Source: Methanomassiliicoccus sp. UBA345 (GTDB lineage Archaea > Thermoplasmatota > Thermoplasmata > Methanomassiliicoccales > Methanomassiliicoccaceae). Taken from it: a stretch of 39,469 nucleotides of DNA. The stretch lies in assembly GCA_002504525.1 (NCBI GenBank), contig DATD01000012.1, forward strand, positions 22,967 through 62,435, in the 5' to 3' direction. Position numbers and translations under genes: made by a program. Below, one piece after another: positions 16,421-22,955 of this stretch. The notes under the pieces are model-generated. The model made no database searches. It was not told the DNA's origin and worked only from the letters and a program-made list of their open reading frames with translations. How positions within the stretch are numbered: the first letter of the stretch is position 1; each line of letters opens with the position of its first letter.

Positions 16421-16876
16421 CTACTCCCTCCTCTTGATGGGTCGGGCGGGATCGCCGACCACGGTCGCGCCCGCCGGAACGTCCCTGGTGACCACCGAGC
16501 CGGCGCCCACCATGGCGTTCTCCCCTATGGTCACGCCGCAAACGATGACCGAGCCGGCGCCGATGGAGGCGCCGTCCTTGACCACGGTGGGGGTGATCGA
16601 CCATTCGCCCACCGCCCGGGGGTGGAGGTCATTGGTGAAGCATACATGGGGGCCAACGAACACCTCGTTCCCGATGGTGACGCCCGACGGGATGAACGCG
16701 AATGCTTCGATCTTGCAGCGGTCGCCGATGACCACTCCCCTCTGCACCTCGACGTAGGCGGCGATCTTGCAGTCCCGTCCGATCCTGCATCCATACAGGT
16801 TGACGAAATCCCTGACGACGGTGCCCTCGCCGATATCGCAGTCGGCGATGGAGTGATAGGTGGCCAAGAGCTTCAT
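16421..16876 (-). CDS. Left-handed beta-helix N-acetyltransferase (WlbB/WbpD-like)
   Basis: Hexapeptide-repeat acyltransferase of 151 residues, expected to be a trimer acetylating the 3-amino group of the sugar nucleotide with acetyl-CoA. Repeats run from IGEGTVVRDFVNLYGCRIG to IGENAMVGAGSVVTRDVPAG. The loop FTNDLHPRA resembles the active-site region of WbpD-type enzymes, where Asn and neighbouring residues contact the sugar nucleotide. It is the first gene of the cluster, starting 29 bases after a TATA-like CCCTTATTGG at 16910-16901, so the message is probably leaderless. No gene for a UDP-GlcNAc 6-dehydrogenase is in the window. Confidence 0.92.
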   Translation of the reverse strand: MKLLATYHSIADCDIGEGTVVRDFVNLYGCRIGRDCKIAAYVEVQRGVVIGDRCKIEAFAFIPSGVTIGNEVFVGPHVCFTNDLHPRAVGEWSITPTVVKDGASIGAGSVIVCGVTIGENAMVGAGSVVTRDVPAGATVVGDPARPIKRRE

Positions 16877-16900
16877 TGCGCCTAATGAATCGACTCTTTG

Positions 16901-16912
16901 CCAATAAGGGTT
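16901..16912 (-). promoter_or_regulatory. TATA-like element of the diacetamido-sugar cluster
   Basis: Minus strand CCCTTATTGG centred about 29 bases before the acetyltransferase ATG (16876). The spacing suits leaderless initiation. The match to an archaeal TATA box is modest. Confidence 0.4.
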
Positions 16913-17003
16913 TGCACATCCAGGGGAACGCTCTGGACGTTATGGTGTTCCTGCCCCTTGCCGCCCTGGAGGCCATTATGGGCGCCCGTCCCCGGCCTCC
17001 AAC

Positions 17004-17013
17004 CTTTTTTATT
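17004..17013 (+). promoter_or_regulatory. TATA-like element before the second GT2 gene
   Basis: TTTTTTATT at 17005-17013 is centred 26-27 bases before ATG 17036, the spacing expected for a leaderless archaeal transcript. This supports the later start codon over the longer open frame that reaches back to 16898. Confidence 0.5.
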
Positions 17014-17035
17014 CCCGTTGCCCATATCTTGCCAG

Positions 17036-17842
17036 ATGCTGGTCAGCGTGGTCCTTAACATCAAGAACGAGGAGCGGTACATCGCCGATCTCCTGGACTC
17101 CATGGTCATACAGGAGGGTCCGGTGGAGATAATCGTGGTCGACGCCGCCTCCGAGGACCGCACCCGGGAGATCGTCCAGACCTATGTTGACAGGTACCCT
17201 TCCGTCAAGCTCTACGTGAAGCCGGGACGACGGGGGGCGAGCACCAACTATGGCATATCCAAAGCGTCCGGGGAGATCGTGGCCTTCACCGGCGGGGACG
17301 ATCTGGCCAATCCCAACTGGGTGAAGGAGCTGAGGAGGAGCTTTCAGGACGGCGCGGACATCGTGGCCGGCCGCTCCATCATGATCGGCCTGAAAGCGTG
17401 GGAGGACCTGGACCGGGTGGAGCTGCAGCACAGGGGCTTCGACGTCTCGTATCCATCGGCCAACGAGGCCTTCCGCCGCAGCGTGCTCGAGGAGCTGGGT
17501 GGCTTCGACACCTGGTTCATCACCGCCGAGGACATCGATCTGAACTACCGCGCCGTCGATGCCGGTTACAAGATCGCGTACAATCATAACGCCATCATAT
17601 ACCGGCGTACGAAGTCGACGGTGTACGGATTCTATAAGCAGGCATTCTGGAACGGGGCGGGCAGGAAGCAGCTCACCATGAAGCACGGGAACCTGTGGGG
17701 GAAGTACGATCCTCTCAAGATGTTCCGGCAGAAGATGAACTTCTGGTCGCTCACCCGCCTGGTCGTGGCGCTCCTCGGCTACGTCGGATTCAAGCTGGCC
17801 GAGGAACCCGGCATAGAGGGCGGGAATGCCGAACCGAGGTAG
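17036..17842 (+). CDS. Family 2 glycosyltransferase with C-terminal hydrophobic segment
   Basis: GT-A type glycosyltransferase of 268 residues beginning MLVSVVLNIKNEERYIADLL. The nucleotide-binding region reads EIIVVDAASEDRTREIV. The metal site appears as TGGDDLANP, and the acceptor-side acidic motif as TAEDIDLNYRA. A hydrophobic stretch near the C-terminus (LTRLVVALLGYVGFKL) may anchor it to the membrane. The open frame extends upstream to 16898, but those residues are unrelated, and ATG 17036 sits 26 bases after a TATA-like element. It is transcribed away from the sugar cluster across a 160-base divergent gap. Likely a surface-glycan assembly enzyme; specificity unknown. Confidence 0.88.
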   Translation: MLVSVVLNIKNEERYIADLLDSMVIQEGPVEIIVVDAASEDRTREIVQTYVDRYPSVKLYVKPGRRGASTNYGISKASGEIVAFTGGDDLANPNWVKELRRSFQDGADIVAGRSIMIGLKAWEDLDRVELQHRGFDVSYPSANEAFRRSVLEELGGFDTWFITAEDIDLNYRAVDAGYKIAYNHNAIIYRRTKSTVYGFYKQAFWNGAGRKQLTMKHGNLWGKYDPLKMFRQKMNFWSLTRLVVALLGYVGFKLAEEPGIEGGNAEPR

Positions 17843-17865
17843 GGGCGCCCTCTCGCGGGGCAACA

Positions 17866-17876
17866 TCTTAATTAGC
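17866..17876 (+). promoter_or_regulatory. TATA-like element before the polyprenyl-phosphate glycosyltransferase
   Basis: CTTAATTAG at 17868-17876 predicts transcription start near 17898, five or so bases before the TTG at 17903. It makes the earlier TTG at 17888 unlikely as a start codon, because that codon would precede the transcript. Confidence 0.45.
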
Positions 17877-17902
17877 CCACGCCTGTTTTGGGGGCGGTCC
17901 TG

Positions 17903-18598
17903 TTGAAGCTGAGCGTCGTCATACCTACCCTGAACGAGGAAGAGTGCATCGGCCAGGTAATGGACGAGCTGTCCTCCGCCCTCGATGGCAACGTGGAGCA
18001 CGAGATCATCATAGTGGACGGCATGTCCAGGGACCGCACCCGGGAGATCGCCCTGGCCAAAGGCGCTGTGGTGGTAGAGGAGCCTCGCCGCGGCTACGGC
18101 CGCGCCTACAAGACCGGCTTCGCCAACGCCAAAGGGGAGATCATCGCCACCCTGGACGGCGACTGCACCTACCCCGCCGATTCCATCATTCCCCTAATGG
18201 AGATACTGGAGAATGAGGACCTGGAGTTCATCACCACCGACCGCTTTGGCCATATGGAGGAGGGGGCGATGAGCGACATGCACAAGATCGGCAACCTGGC
18301 GCTGTCGTTCACCACCCGCCTGCTGTTCGGGCGGATCATCCGCGATTCGCAGAGCGGAATGTGGGTGTTCCGCCGGGAAGCGCTCTCGAAGGTCAGGGTG
18401 GAGGACGACGGCATGCCCTTCTCCGAGGAGATAAAGATCGAGGCATTCCGCAAGCTCCGCTCCAAGGAGGTCATGATACACTACCGCCGCCGCGTCGGAG
18501 AGGTCAAGTTGTCCTCCTGGCAGGACGGGTGGAAGAACTTCAGGTTCCTGTGGAAGAAGCGCTTCCGCGGGCCCCGAGATAAGTCCTTGCGAACCTGA
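17903..18598 (+). CDS. Polyprenyl-phosphate mannosyl/glucosyltransferase-like GT2 (DPM1-like)
   Basis: Glycosyltransferase resembling dolichol-phosphate mannose synthase, which loads a sugar onto the lipid carrier for archaeal protein glycosylation. Visible motifs are KLSVVIPTLNEEECIGQV, EIIIVDGMSRDRTREIA, PRRGYGRAYKTGF, and the metal site ATLDGDCTYP. There is also the DSQSGMWVFRREAL segment typical of the family. No C-terminal transmembrane pair is present, so it is the short, soluble or peripheral form. The start is probably TTG 17903 (about 231 residues); TTG 17888 gives five more residues but sits too close to the TATA element. Its 3' end overlaps the convergent glycosylase gene by 59 bases. 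Confidence 0.88.
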   Translation: MKLSVVIPTLNEEECIGQVMDELSSALDGNVEHEIIIVDGMSRDRTREIALAKGAVVVEEPRRGYGRAYKTGFANAKGEIIATLDGDCTYPADSIIPLMEILENEDLEFITTDRFGHMEEGAMSDMHKIGNLALSFTTRLLFGRIIRDSQSGMWVFRREALSKVRVEDDGMPFSEEIKIEAFRKLRSKEVMIHYRRRVGEVKLSSWQDGWKNFRFLWKKRFRGPRDKSLRT

Positions 18599-19100
18599 TG
18601 GTCTCGCGCAGCGCGTCCTTGGCCTTGGCATTGTAGAACGACGCCGCCGGATGATATGTCACGATCATATCGATCTCCCTGCCCCGGATGGTGACGGTGG
18701 TCTTCCGGTTCACTTCCTCCGACAGCTTGACCTCGCGGCGCAGCAGGTCCCGTGCGGCGGTCCGGCCGAGCGCCACGATCAGGCGGCGGCCCTGGAGCTC
18801 CCCCTCGAGATGGGGAAGGCAGGCCGCCATCTCCTCCGCGGTCGGAACGCGGTTGCCCGGCGGCCGGCATTTCACGGTGTTGGTGATGTAGATCGACGAA
18901 CGCGGCACACCTTCCTCTTCCAGCAGCTTGTCCAGCACCTTGCCCGACCGCCCCTGGAAGGGCTTCCCGGTCTCGTCCTCCTTCTGCCCCGGGGCCTCGC
19001 CCACGAACGCCACCGGGGAATCGGGATCCCCGTCCGGGCACACCACGTTGAGGCGGCCGCGGCACAGGCCGCAGGCGGCGCAGTCGCGCGCGACGGTCAC
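18540..19100 (-). CDS. Uracil-DNA glycosylase, family 4 (Fe-S type)
   Basis: DNA repair enzyme removing uracil from DNA. The 186-residue reading begins at GTG 19100, which overlaps the pyrE stop as GTGA. The frame continues upstream, but those residues lie inside pyrE and are Arg/Gly-rich noise. Family 4 features are the cluster cysteines CAACGLC (7, 10, with 13), C in NTVKCRPPGNR and C in MAACLPHL. The catalytic-site loops are GEAPGQKEDETGKPF and the YHPAA motif. It is the last gene of the carS-pyrE-udg operon and overlaps a convergent glycosyltransferase by 59 bases. Confidence 0.93.
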   Translation of the reverse strand: MTVARDCAACGLCRGRLNVVCPDGDPDSPVAFVGEAPGQKEDETGKPFQGRSGKVLDKLLEEEGVPRSSIYITNTVKCRPPGNRVPTAEEMAACLPHLEGELQGRRLIVALGRTAARDLLRREVKLSEEVNRKTTVTIRGREIDMIVTYHPAASFYNAKAKDALRETIRFARTYLGARGSASSTGT

Positions 19101-19624
19101 TTCAGCAGCTCCTCGGCCGTCACCAGCGAGCGCAGACCCACTCCGAGGTCCTTCAGGCGCTCCCCTCCTCCTTCCTGGCGATCGACCACGCATATCGTCA
19201 TGGCGACCTCGCCGCCGGCCGCCCGGACGGTCGAGATGGCCTCGGCGACCGAACCGGCGGAGGTGATGACATCCTCCACCATGAGCACCTTCTCGCCGTC
19301 GAGCAGAGTGCCCTCGATCAGCTTCCCGGTGCCGTGGTCCTTCTTCTCCTTGCGCACCATGATGTACGGCACCTTGGTGCGCAGGGACAGCGCCACCGCC
19401 AGGGGGATGGAGCCGAGGACCACCCCGGCGATGCGGTCGAACTTCAGCCCCTCCATGTGGACCAGGCGGGCCATCTCATCGGCCACCGCCTCCAGCACGT
19501 ACGGCTGGGTGCTGGCCTTCTTTATGTCGATGTAATAGGGGCTCTTCTTGCCCGACGCGAGAGTGAAATCTCCATATGCCAACGCGCCGCAGTCCATCAG
19601 AGCGGTCTTGATCCTTGCAACCAT
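19097..19624 (-). CDS. pyrE: Orotate phosphoribosyltransferase
   Basis: Catalyses orotate plus PRPP to orotidine 5'-phosphate in pyrimidine synthesis. The 175-residue protein has the substrate segment ASGKKSPYYIDIKKA near the N-terminus, IAGVVLGSIPLAVAL, the PYIMVRKEKKDHGTGKLIEG loop with catalytic lysines, and the PRPP-binding motif VLMVEDVITSAGS. Length matches archaeal enzymes. The ATG is one base after the carS stop, so the lipid and nucleotide genes share a message. Confidence 0.95.
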   Translation of the reverse strand: MVARIKTALMDCGALAYGDFTLASGKKSPYYIDIKKASTQPYVLEAVADEMARLVHMEGLKFDRIAGVVLGSIPLAVALSLRTKVPYIMVRKEKKDHGTGKLIEGTLLDGEKVLMVEDVITSAGSVAEAISTVRAAGGEVAMTICVVDRQEGGGERLKDLGVGLRSLVTAEELLK

Positions 19625-19625
19625 C

Positions 19626-20189
19626 TTACCACGGCTCCTTCTTCTTGCCCATCTTGAACCCGATGATGTTGACTGAGCGGTGGAGCAGCGGGACGAAGAT
19701 CAGCAGTGTGATCAATCCCGCTATCGCCTCTCCTTCCACGTAGGTCGACAGCACCCACGAAGGGTACACCAGCAGGGTCAGGAGCAACGCTCCGACCACG
19801 AAGTCGTACTGGTCCAGCCCCGGCGCCTTCTGGCCGCGTGCCATTCCCAGCCGGCGCTTGATGAACGCCCCGGCCATGTCGCCCACCAGGGAGCCGAGGG
19901 CCAGGCAGACCACCACTCCCACGCTGTCGGGGAACGGCCCGTAACCGAAGCCGTCCTCCGAGCCGGCAAGGTAGGCGATGGCCAGCATCAGCAGGCCAAT
20001 GAGTATGCCGGAGCCGACGCCGCCGAACAGGCCCCGCCAGGTCTTTCCATCCCCAAGGACCCTCTTGCCCCGCCAGGTGCGGTTGAAGTCGACCGGCGTC
20101 CCGCCCCCGAAGAGCGCCGCGGCGGAGTTGGGGATCAGCGCGGGGAGGAACAGCACCAGCCCCATGAGGGCCGCTGTCAGGATGTCCAT
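19626..20189 (-). CDS. carS: CDP-archaeol synthase
   Basis: Membrane enzyme that transfers CTP to the unsaturated archaeal lipid precursor digeranylgeranylglyceryl phosphate, an archaea-specific step of polar lipid synthesis. With ATG 20189 it has 187 residues. It starts directly in the first membrane helix (DILTAALMGLVLFLPALIP), followed by the family motifs NSAAALFGGGTPVDF and GKRVLGDGKTWRG, GSLVGDMAGAFIKRR and a conserved D near DQYDFVVGALL. About five hydrophobic segments are visible. An upstream ATG at 20258 would add 23 residues, but the TATA-like element at 20223-20214 lies 29 bases before 20189 and argues for the shorter form. Confidence 0.92.
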   Translation of the reverse strand: MDILTAALMGLVLFLPALIPNSAAALFGGGTPVDFNRTWRGKRVLGDGKTWRGLFGGVGSGILIGLLMLAIAYLAGSEDGFGYGPFPDSVGVVVCLALGSLVGDMAGAFIKRRLGMARGQKAPGLDQYDFVVGALLLTLLVYPSWVLSTYVEGEAIAGLITLLIFVPLLHRSVNIIGFKMGKKKEPW

Positions 20190-20213
20190 GGGAAAGGCCA
20201 ATCCGCTAACCAG

Positions 20214-20223
20214 TAGATTATTC
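20214..20223 (-). promoter_or_regulatory. TATA-like element of carS-pyrE-udg
   Basis: Minus strand GAATAATCTA centred about 29 bases before the carS ATG at 20189, fitting a leaderless message. The opposite-strand element for the cupin gene is weaker (ATTATCAT near 20288-20295). Confidence 0.4.
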
Positions 20224-20317
20224 TTGCCAATGCTGACGCCGCCGCGTGCCACACGCATCGAGCGAATGCGGGGATTTAGGCGTCACCATTATCATCCTTC
20301 CGACGCGTAGCAGCAGC

Positions 20318-20656
20318 ATGATAGTCACCGAGGTGTCATCAGCGCCGACCCGCCCGAACCCTCACGGGGTGGAGTCCAAGACCATCTACAACCATGACCA
20401 TGGTCAGATCACGCATCTCACCATCATGCCGGGGCAGGGGCTCAAGAAGCACGTCACCCCCGTCGACTGCGTCTTCTACGTCGTGGAGGGAGAGTGCGAG
20501 GTGGAGATCGGTGACGAGGTGCGGGTGGTCGGCCGGGACACACTGGTGGAGAGCCCTGTCAACATCCCTCACACCCTTCGGAACCCTGGTTCCTCACCGC
20601 TGAGGGTCCTGGTCATGAAGCTGCCCAAGCCCACTCAGAAGAGCGTGCTACTCTAG
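20318..20656 (+). CDS. Cupin domain protein
   Basis: Small single-domain cupin of 112 residues starting MIVTEVSSAPTRPNPHGVESK. The first cupin strand pair is HLTIMPGQGLKKHVTPVDCVFYVVEGE and the second motif ends SPVNIPHTLRNPG. Of the usual metal ligands only one His remains in motif 1 and one in motif 2, so metal binding may be altered or absent. Many such proteins are sugar- or small-molecule-binding or isomerase-like, and the substrate is unknown. ATG 20318 is preferred over the upstream frame start at 20246, which would reach into the carS promoter region. Its 3' end overlaps the convergent TrmB gene by 9 bases. Confidence 0.85.
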   Translation: MIVTEVSSAPTRPNPHGVESKTIYNHDHGQITHLTIMPGQGLKKHVTPVDCVFYVVEGECEVEIGDEVRVVGRDTLVESPVNIPHTLRNPGSSPLRVLVMKLPKPTQKSVLL

Positions 20657-21430
20657 TCCCAGCCGCTCGGAGTTCCACATCAGCATGAAGTTGCTGCGCA
20701 TGAGCGCGGCGACCTCCGTGCGAGGCATCCATATGGCCAGGGCGTTGGTCAGGTCGGCCACCTCGCCGGTCACCAGGGAGAACATGATCATGATCTCCCG
20801 CTGATCTGCAATGACGAACTTGATCACGGGGGTGTACATGACCTTCACCTCCGGGGTCAGGCCGGCAAGCCGCCGGGCCAGGATGATCTCCCCGCGGTCG
20901 GTGGCGATGCCCTCCCGCACCAGCGCCCGGACCTTCACGCCTCGCTTCCGGGCTTCGGGGACCAGGCGGTCCAGTGCGTCCAGCTCGCCCGGGAGATATA
21001 ATGCCCCCAGGAAGAGGACCTCTTCCCGGGCCCGTCTCATCAGGTCGCTCACGCGCGCCACGATGTTCTCCTCGCCCCGCACCATCCAGGCATTGGGCGG
21101 TTCCCGTTCCACGGCCCGATCGAACATGCCGGACAGCTCCCTCGAGGCCCCGTCGACCTTGGCCGTGATGCTCTCGCGACGCGCCGCCAGGACCTCCCGG
21201 GGGTCCCGGGGCCTGTATCGGAGCGGACGAGTGTCGGTGGCGGTGGCCCATCCTTCCCGCACCAGCCGCCCGAGGACCTCATATATCTTGGAGCGGGGGA
21301 TGCCCGTCTCCTCGGCCAGAGCTGCCGCCCCCGATGGCCCCAGGGCGGTCAGGGCGTAGTAGGCCCTGGCCCCGTAATGGGTGAGGCCTAGAGCGCGGAG
21401 CACCTCCAGAGTGTTCTCTTCGAAATGCAT
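20648..21430 (-). CDS. TrmB-family transcriptional regulator
   Basis: Archaeal-type regulator with an N-terminal winged-helix DNA-binding domain (LEVLRALGLTHYGARAYYALTALG, then GIPRSKIYEVLGRLVREGWA) and a C-terminal PLD-like effector domain (about residues 115-260) as in TrmB relatives. The central segment after the wing is a likely dimer helix. ATG 21430 (MHFEENTLEVL) is chosen because the earlier codon at 21451 lies only about 15 bases from the TATA-like element. The gene diverges from the NapH-like Fe-S membrane protein and shares its promoter core, so autoregulation and control of that neighbour are the obvious hypotheses. Ligand unknown. Confidence 0.9.
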   Translation of the reverse strand: MHFEENTLEVLRALGLTHYGARAYYALTALGPSGAAALAEETGIPRSKIYEVLGRLVREGWATATDTRPLRYRPRDPREVLAARRESITAKVDGASRELSGMFDRAVEREPPNAWMVRGEENIVARVSDLMRRAREEVLFLGALYLPGELDALDRLVPEARKRGVKVRALVREGIATDRGEIILARRLAGLTPEVKVMYTPVIKFVIADQREIMIMFSLVTGEVADLTNALAIWMPRTEVAALMRSNFMLMWNSERLGLE

Positions 21431-21459
21431 TTGGAACCCTAGCACCCTCAACTAGTGAC

Positions 21460-21472
21460 AATAATTTAAAGA
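21460..21472. promoter_or_regulatory. Shared divergent TATA-like core
   Basis: ATAATTTAAAG reads as a TATA box on both strands. On plus it is centred 30 bases before GTG 21496 of the Fe-S membrane protein, and on minus about 36 bases before ATG 21430 of the TrmB regulator. One core may therefore serve two divergent, near-leaderless transcripts. Confidence 0.5.
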
Positions 21473-21495
21473 GCGGCCCGCAGGCTGGCGGGGGC

Positions 21496-22254
21496 GTGAT
21501 ACCGAACGCAATGTTTCTCGGGCTCGCCTACGCCCTCATCATCATGGCGATAATGGCCGTCCTGCTAGCGAAAGGAAGGATGGGTCGGAAGGGCGCGATT
21601 GCGGCGGCGGTCTTGACCGTAATGATCGGCGGCCTTCTGCTTGGGGGTGTCCCCGACCCGGTGACACAGTTCCATCAGGCCGTCCGCGGCCTCTCGTTGG
21701 GCCAGGTGCCCGTGCAGCCCCTTCTCGGCCTCGCCCTGCTTACCGCGCTGGCGTTGGCGACCGGGCGACTGTTCTGCGGACATGCCTGCCCATTGGGGGC
21801 GGCGCAGGAGCTGATGTCCCATGCCACCAAGCGCAAGGTGAACATCGACCGTTACCATCCCCGGCTGATCAGGGCCGCCTTCACCGTTATGCTGGCCGTC
21901 ATGGCCGTGGCGACGCCTGTATTCCTATCGGTCAACCCGTTCCGGTTCTACGACCTGCGGTTCGTTCTCGGAGCGAGCACCATGTTCCTGATCGTGCTCG
22001 CCGCCTCCGTCCTGGTATATCGCCCCTGGTGCCGGCTGCTGTGCCCTTTCGGAGCCATATCAGAGCTGGCATCCCGACGGAGCGCCCTCGGCCTGCACCG
22101 GAGAGCCGACTGTACCGACTGCGGACGGTGCGTCAGGGTCTGCCCCACCAGCCAGCCGGTCCCGGGTAGCAGCATGAGCGAGTGCTACCTGTGCGGCAGG
22201 TGCCTTGACGCCTGCCGGAAGGACTGCCTGGTATTCGGCCAGAGGGGCCGGTGA
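21496..22254 (+). CDS. NapH-like membrane ferredoxin (4Fe-4S electron-transfer protein)
   Basis: Integral membrane iron-sulfur protein of 252 residues. Five or so hydrophobic helices carry two inward CxxxCP motifs, FCGHACPLGAAQEL and WCRLLCPFGAISEL, as in the NapH/NosR/RdxA group. The C-terminus holds two ferredoxin-type clusters, CTDCGRCVRVCPT and CYLCGRCLDACRKDC. Such proteins pass electrons between a membrane quinone or similar pool and a soluble partner. The start is GTG 21496, about 30 bases after the TATA core; an ATG five codons later (21511) is possible. It faces a TrmB regulator and has no reductase gene beside it, so the partner is unknown. Confidence 0.9.
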   Translation: MIPNAMFLGLAYALIIMAIMAVLLAKGRMGRKGAIAAAVLTVMIGGLLLGGVPDPVTQFHQAVRGLSLGQVPVQPLLGLALLTALALATGRLFCGHACPLGAAQELMSHATKRKVNIDRYHPRLIRAAFTVMLAVMAVATPVFLSVNPFRFYDLRFVLGASTMFLIVLAASVLVYRPWCRLLCPFGAISELASRRSALGLHRRADCTDCGRCVRVCPTSQPVPGSSMSECYLCGRCLDACRKDCLVFGQRGR

Positions 22255-22256
22255 GC

Positions 22257-22883
22257 TCAATCCGCCGGAGCAGAAGCCTTTTCCTTCCTGCCGCTCACGG
22301 GCCATAGGGGCAGGACCGGACGGCCGTAGGTCTCGTTCAGCACCTCGGCCATGGCTACGTAGACGGCGCCGGCGCCGCACACGATCCCCAGATAGCCGGA
22401 CGCCACGGTTATCACAGCGATGCCGGTGGCGTCACCGGCGGCCAGTCCGAAGAACAGCATGGCCAGTGTGATGAACACGAACTGCAGGCCGCGATTGGAC
22501 CGCAAGGTCGCGATGGACATATAGGCGGTGAAGACGCCCCACAGGGCCAGGTAGAACGCCATGGCCTGCTTGCTCTCCGCCTCCCACAATCCCAGGGCGG
22601 GGAACAGCCAGATGGCCACCAGGGAGAGCCAGAAGAAACCGTAGGACGTAAAAGCGGTGGTGCCGAAGGTGTTTCCCTTCTTCCATTCCATCAGGCCGGC
22701 CAAGACCTGGGCCAGGCCGCCGTAGAAGATGCCCATGGCCAGGATGGCCCCGCCCAGGGCGATGATACCGGCGTTGTGCAGGTTGAGCAGGATGGTGGTC
22801 ATCCCGAAGCCCATCAGGCCGAGGGGCGCGGGATTGGCGGTGCGATCGATCATCACGGTCCGAGTGACTGGGTGGTCGGTCAT
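22257..22883 (-). CDS. GPR1/FUN34/YaaH (SatP) family acetate-type transporter
   Basis: Six-helix membrane protein for uptake or release of acetate or succinate. The family signature NPAPLGLMGFGMTT follows a short polar N-terminus, and the protein continues with six hydrophobic segments including ALGGAILAMGIFYGGLAQVLAG and TSYGFFWLS, where an acetate-channel FGTTAFTSYGFFW stretch is recognisable. ATG 22883 (MTDHPVTRTVM) gives 208 residues, the normal size. The frame extends 20 codons upstream into the promoter, whose CATTAAATAC lies 32 bases before this ATG. It converges with the Fe-S membrane gene, leaving two bases between them. Confidence 0.93.
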   Translation of the reverse strand: MTDHPVTRTVMIDRTANPAPLGLMGFGMTTILLNLHNAGIIALGGAILAMGIFYGGLAQVLAGLMEWKKGNTFGTTAFTSYGFFWLSLVAIWLFPALGLWEAESKQAMAFYLALWGVFTAYMSIATLRSNRGLQFVFITLAMLFFGLAAGDATGIAVITVASGYLGIVCGAGAVYVAMAEVLNETYGRPVLPLWPVSGRKEKASAPAD

Positions 22884-22910
22884 GGTGTTCCGACAGAGGA
22901 AATCTCCTCG

Positions 22911-22920
22911 GTATTTAATG
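22911..22920 (-). promoter_or_regulatory. TATA-like element of the acetate-type transporter
   Basis: Minus strand CATTAAATAC, centred 32 bases before ATG 22883, gives a predicted leader of only a few bases. Confidence 0.45.
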
Positions 22921-22955
22921 GAGCAGAAAGAGGTATCGTACAATCGTCGAAGGGC

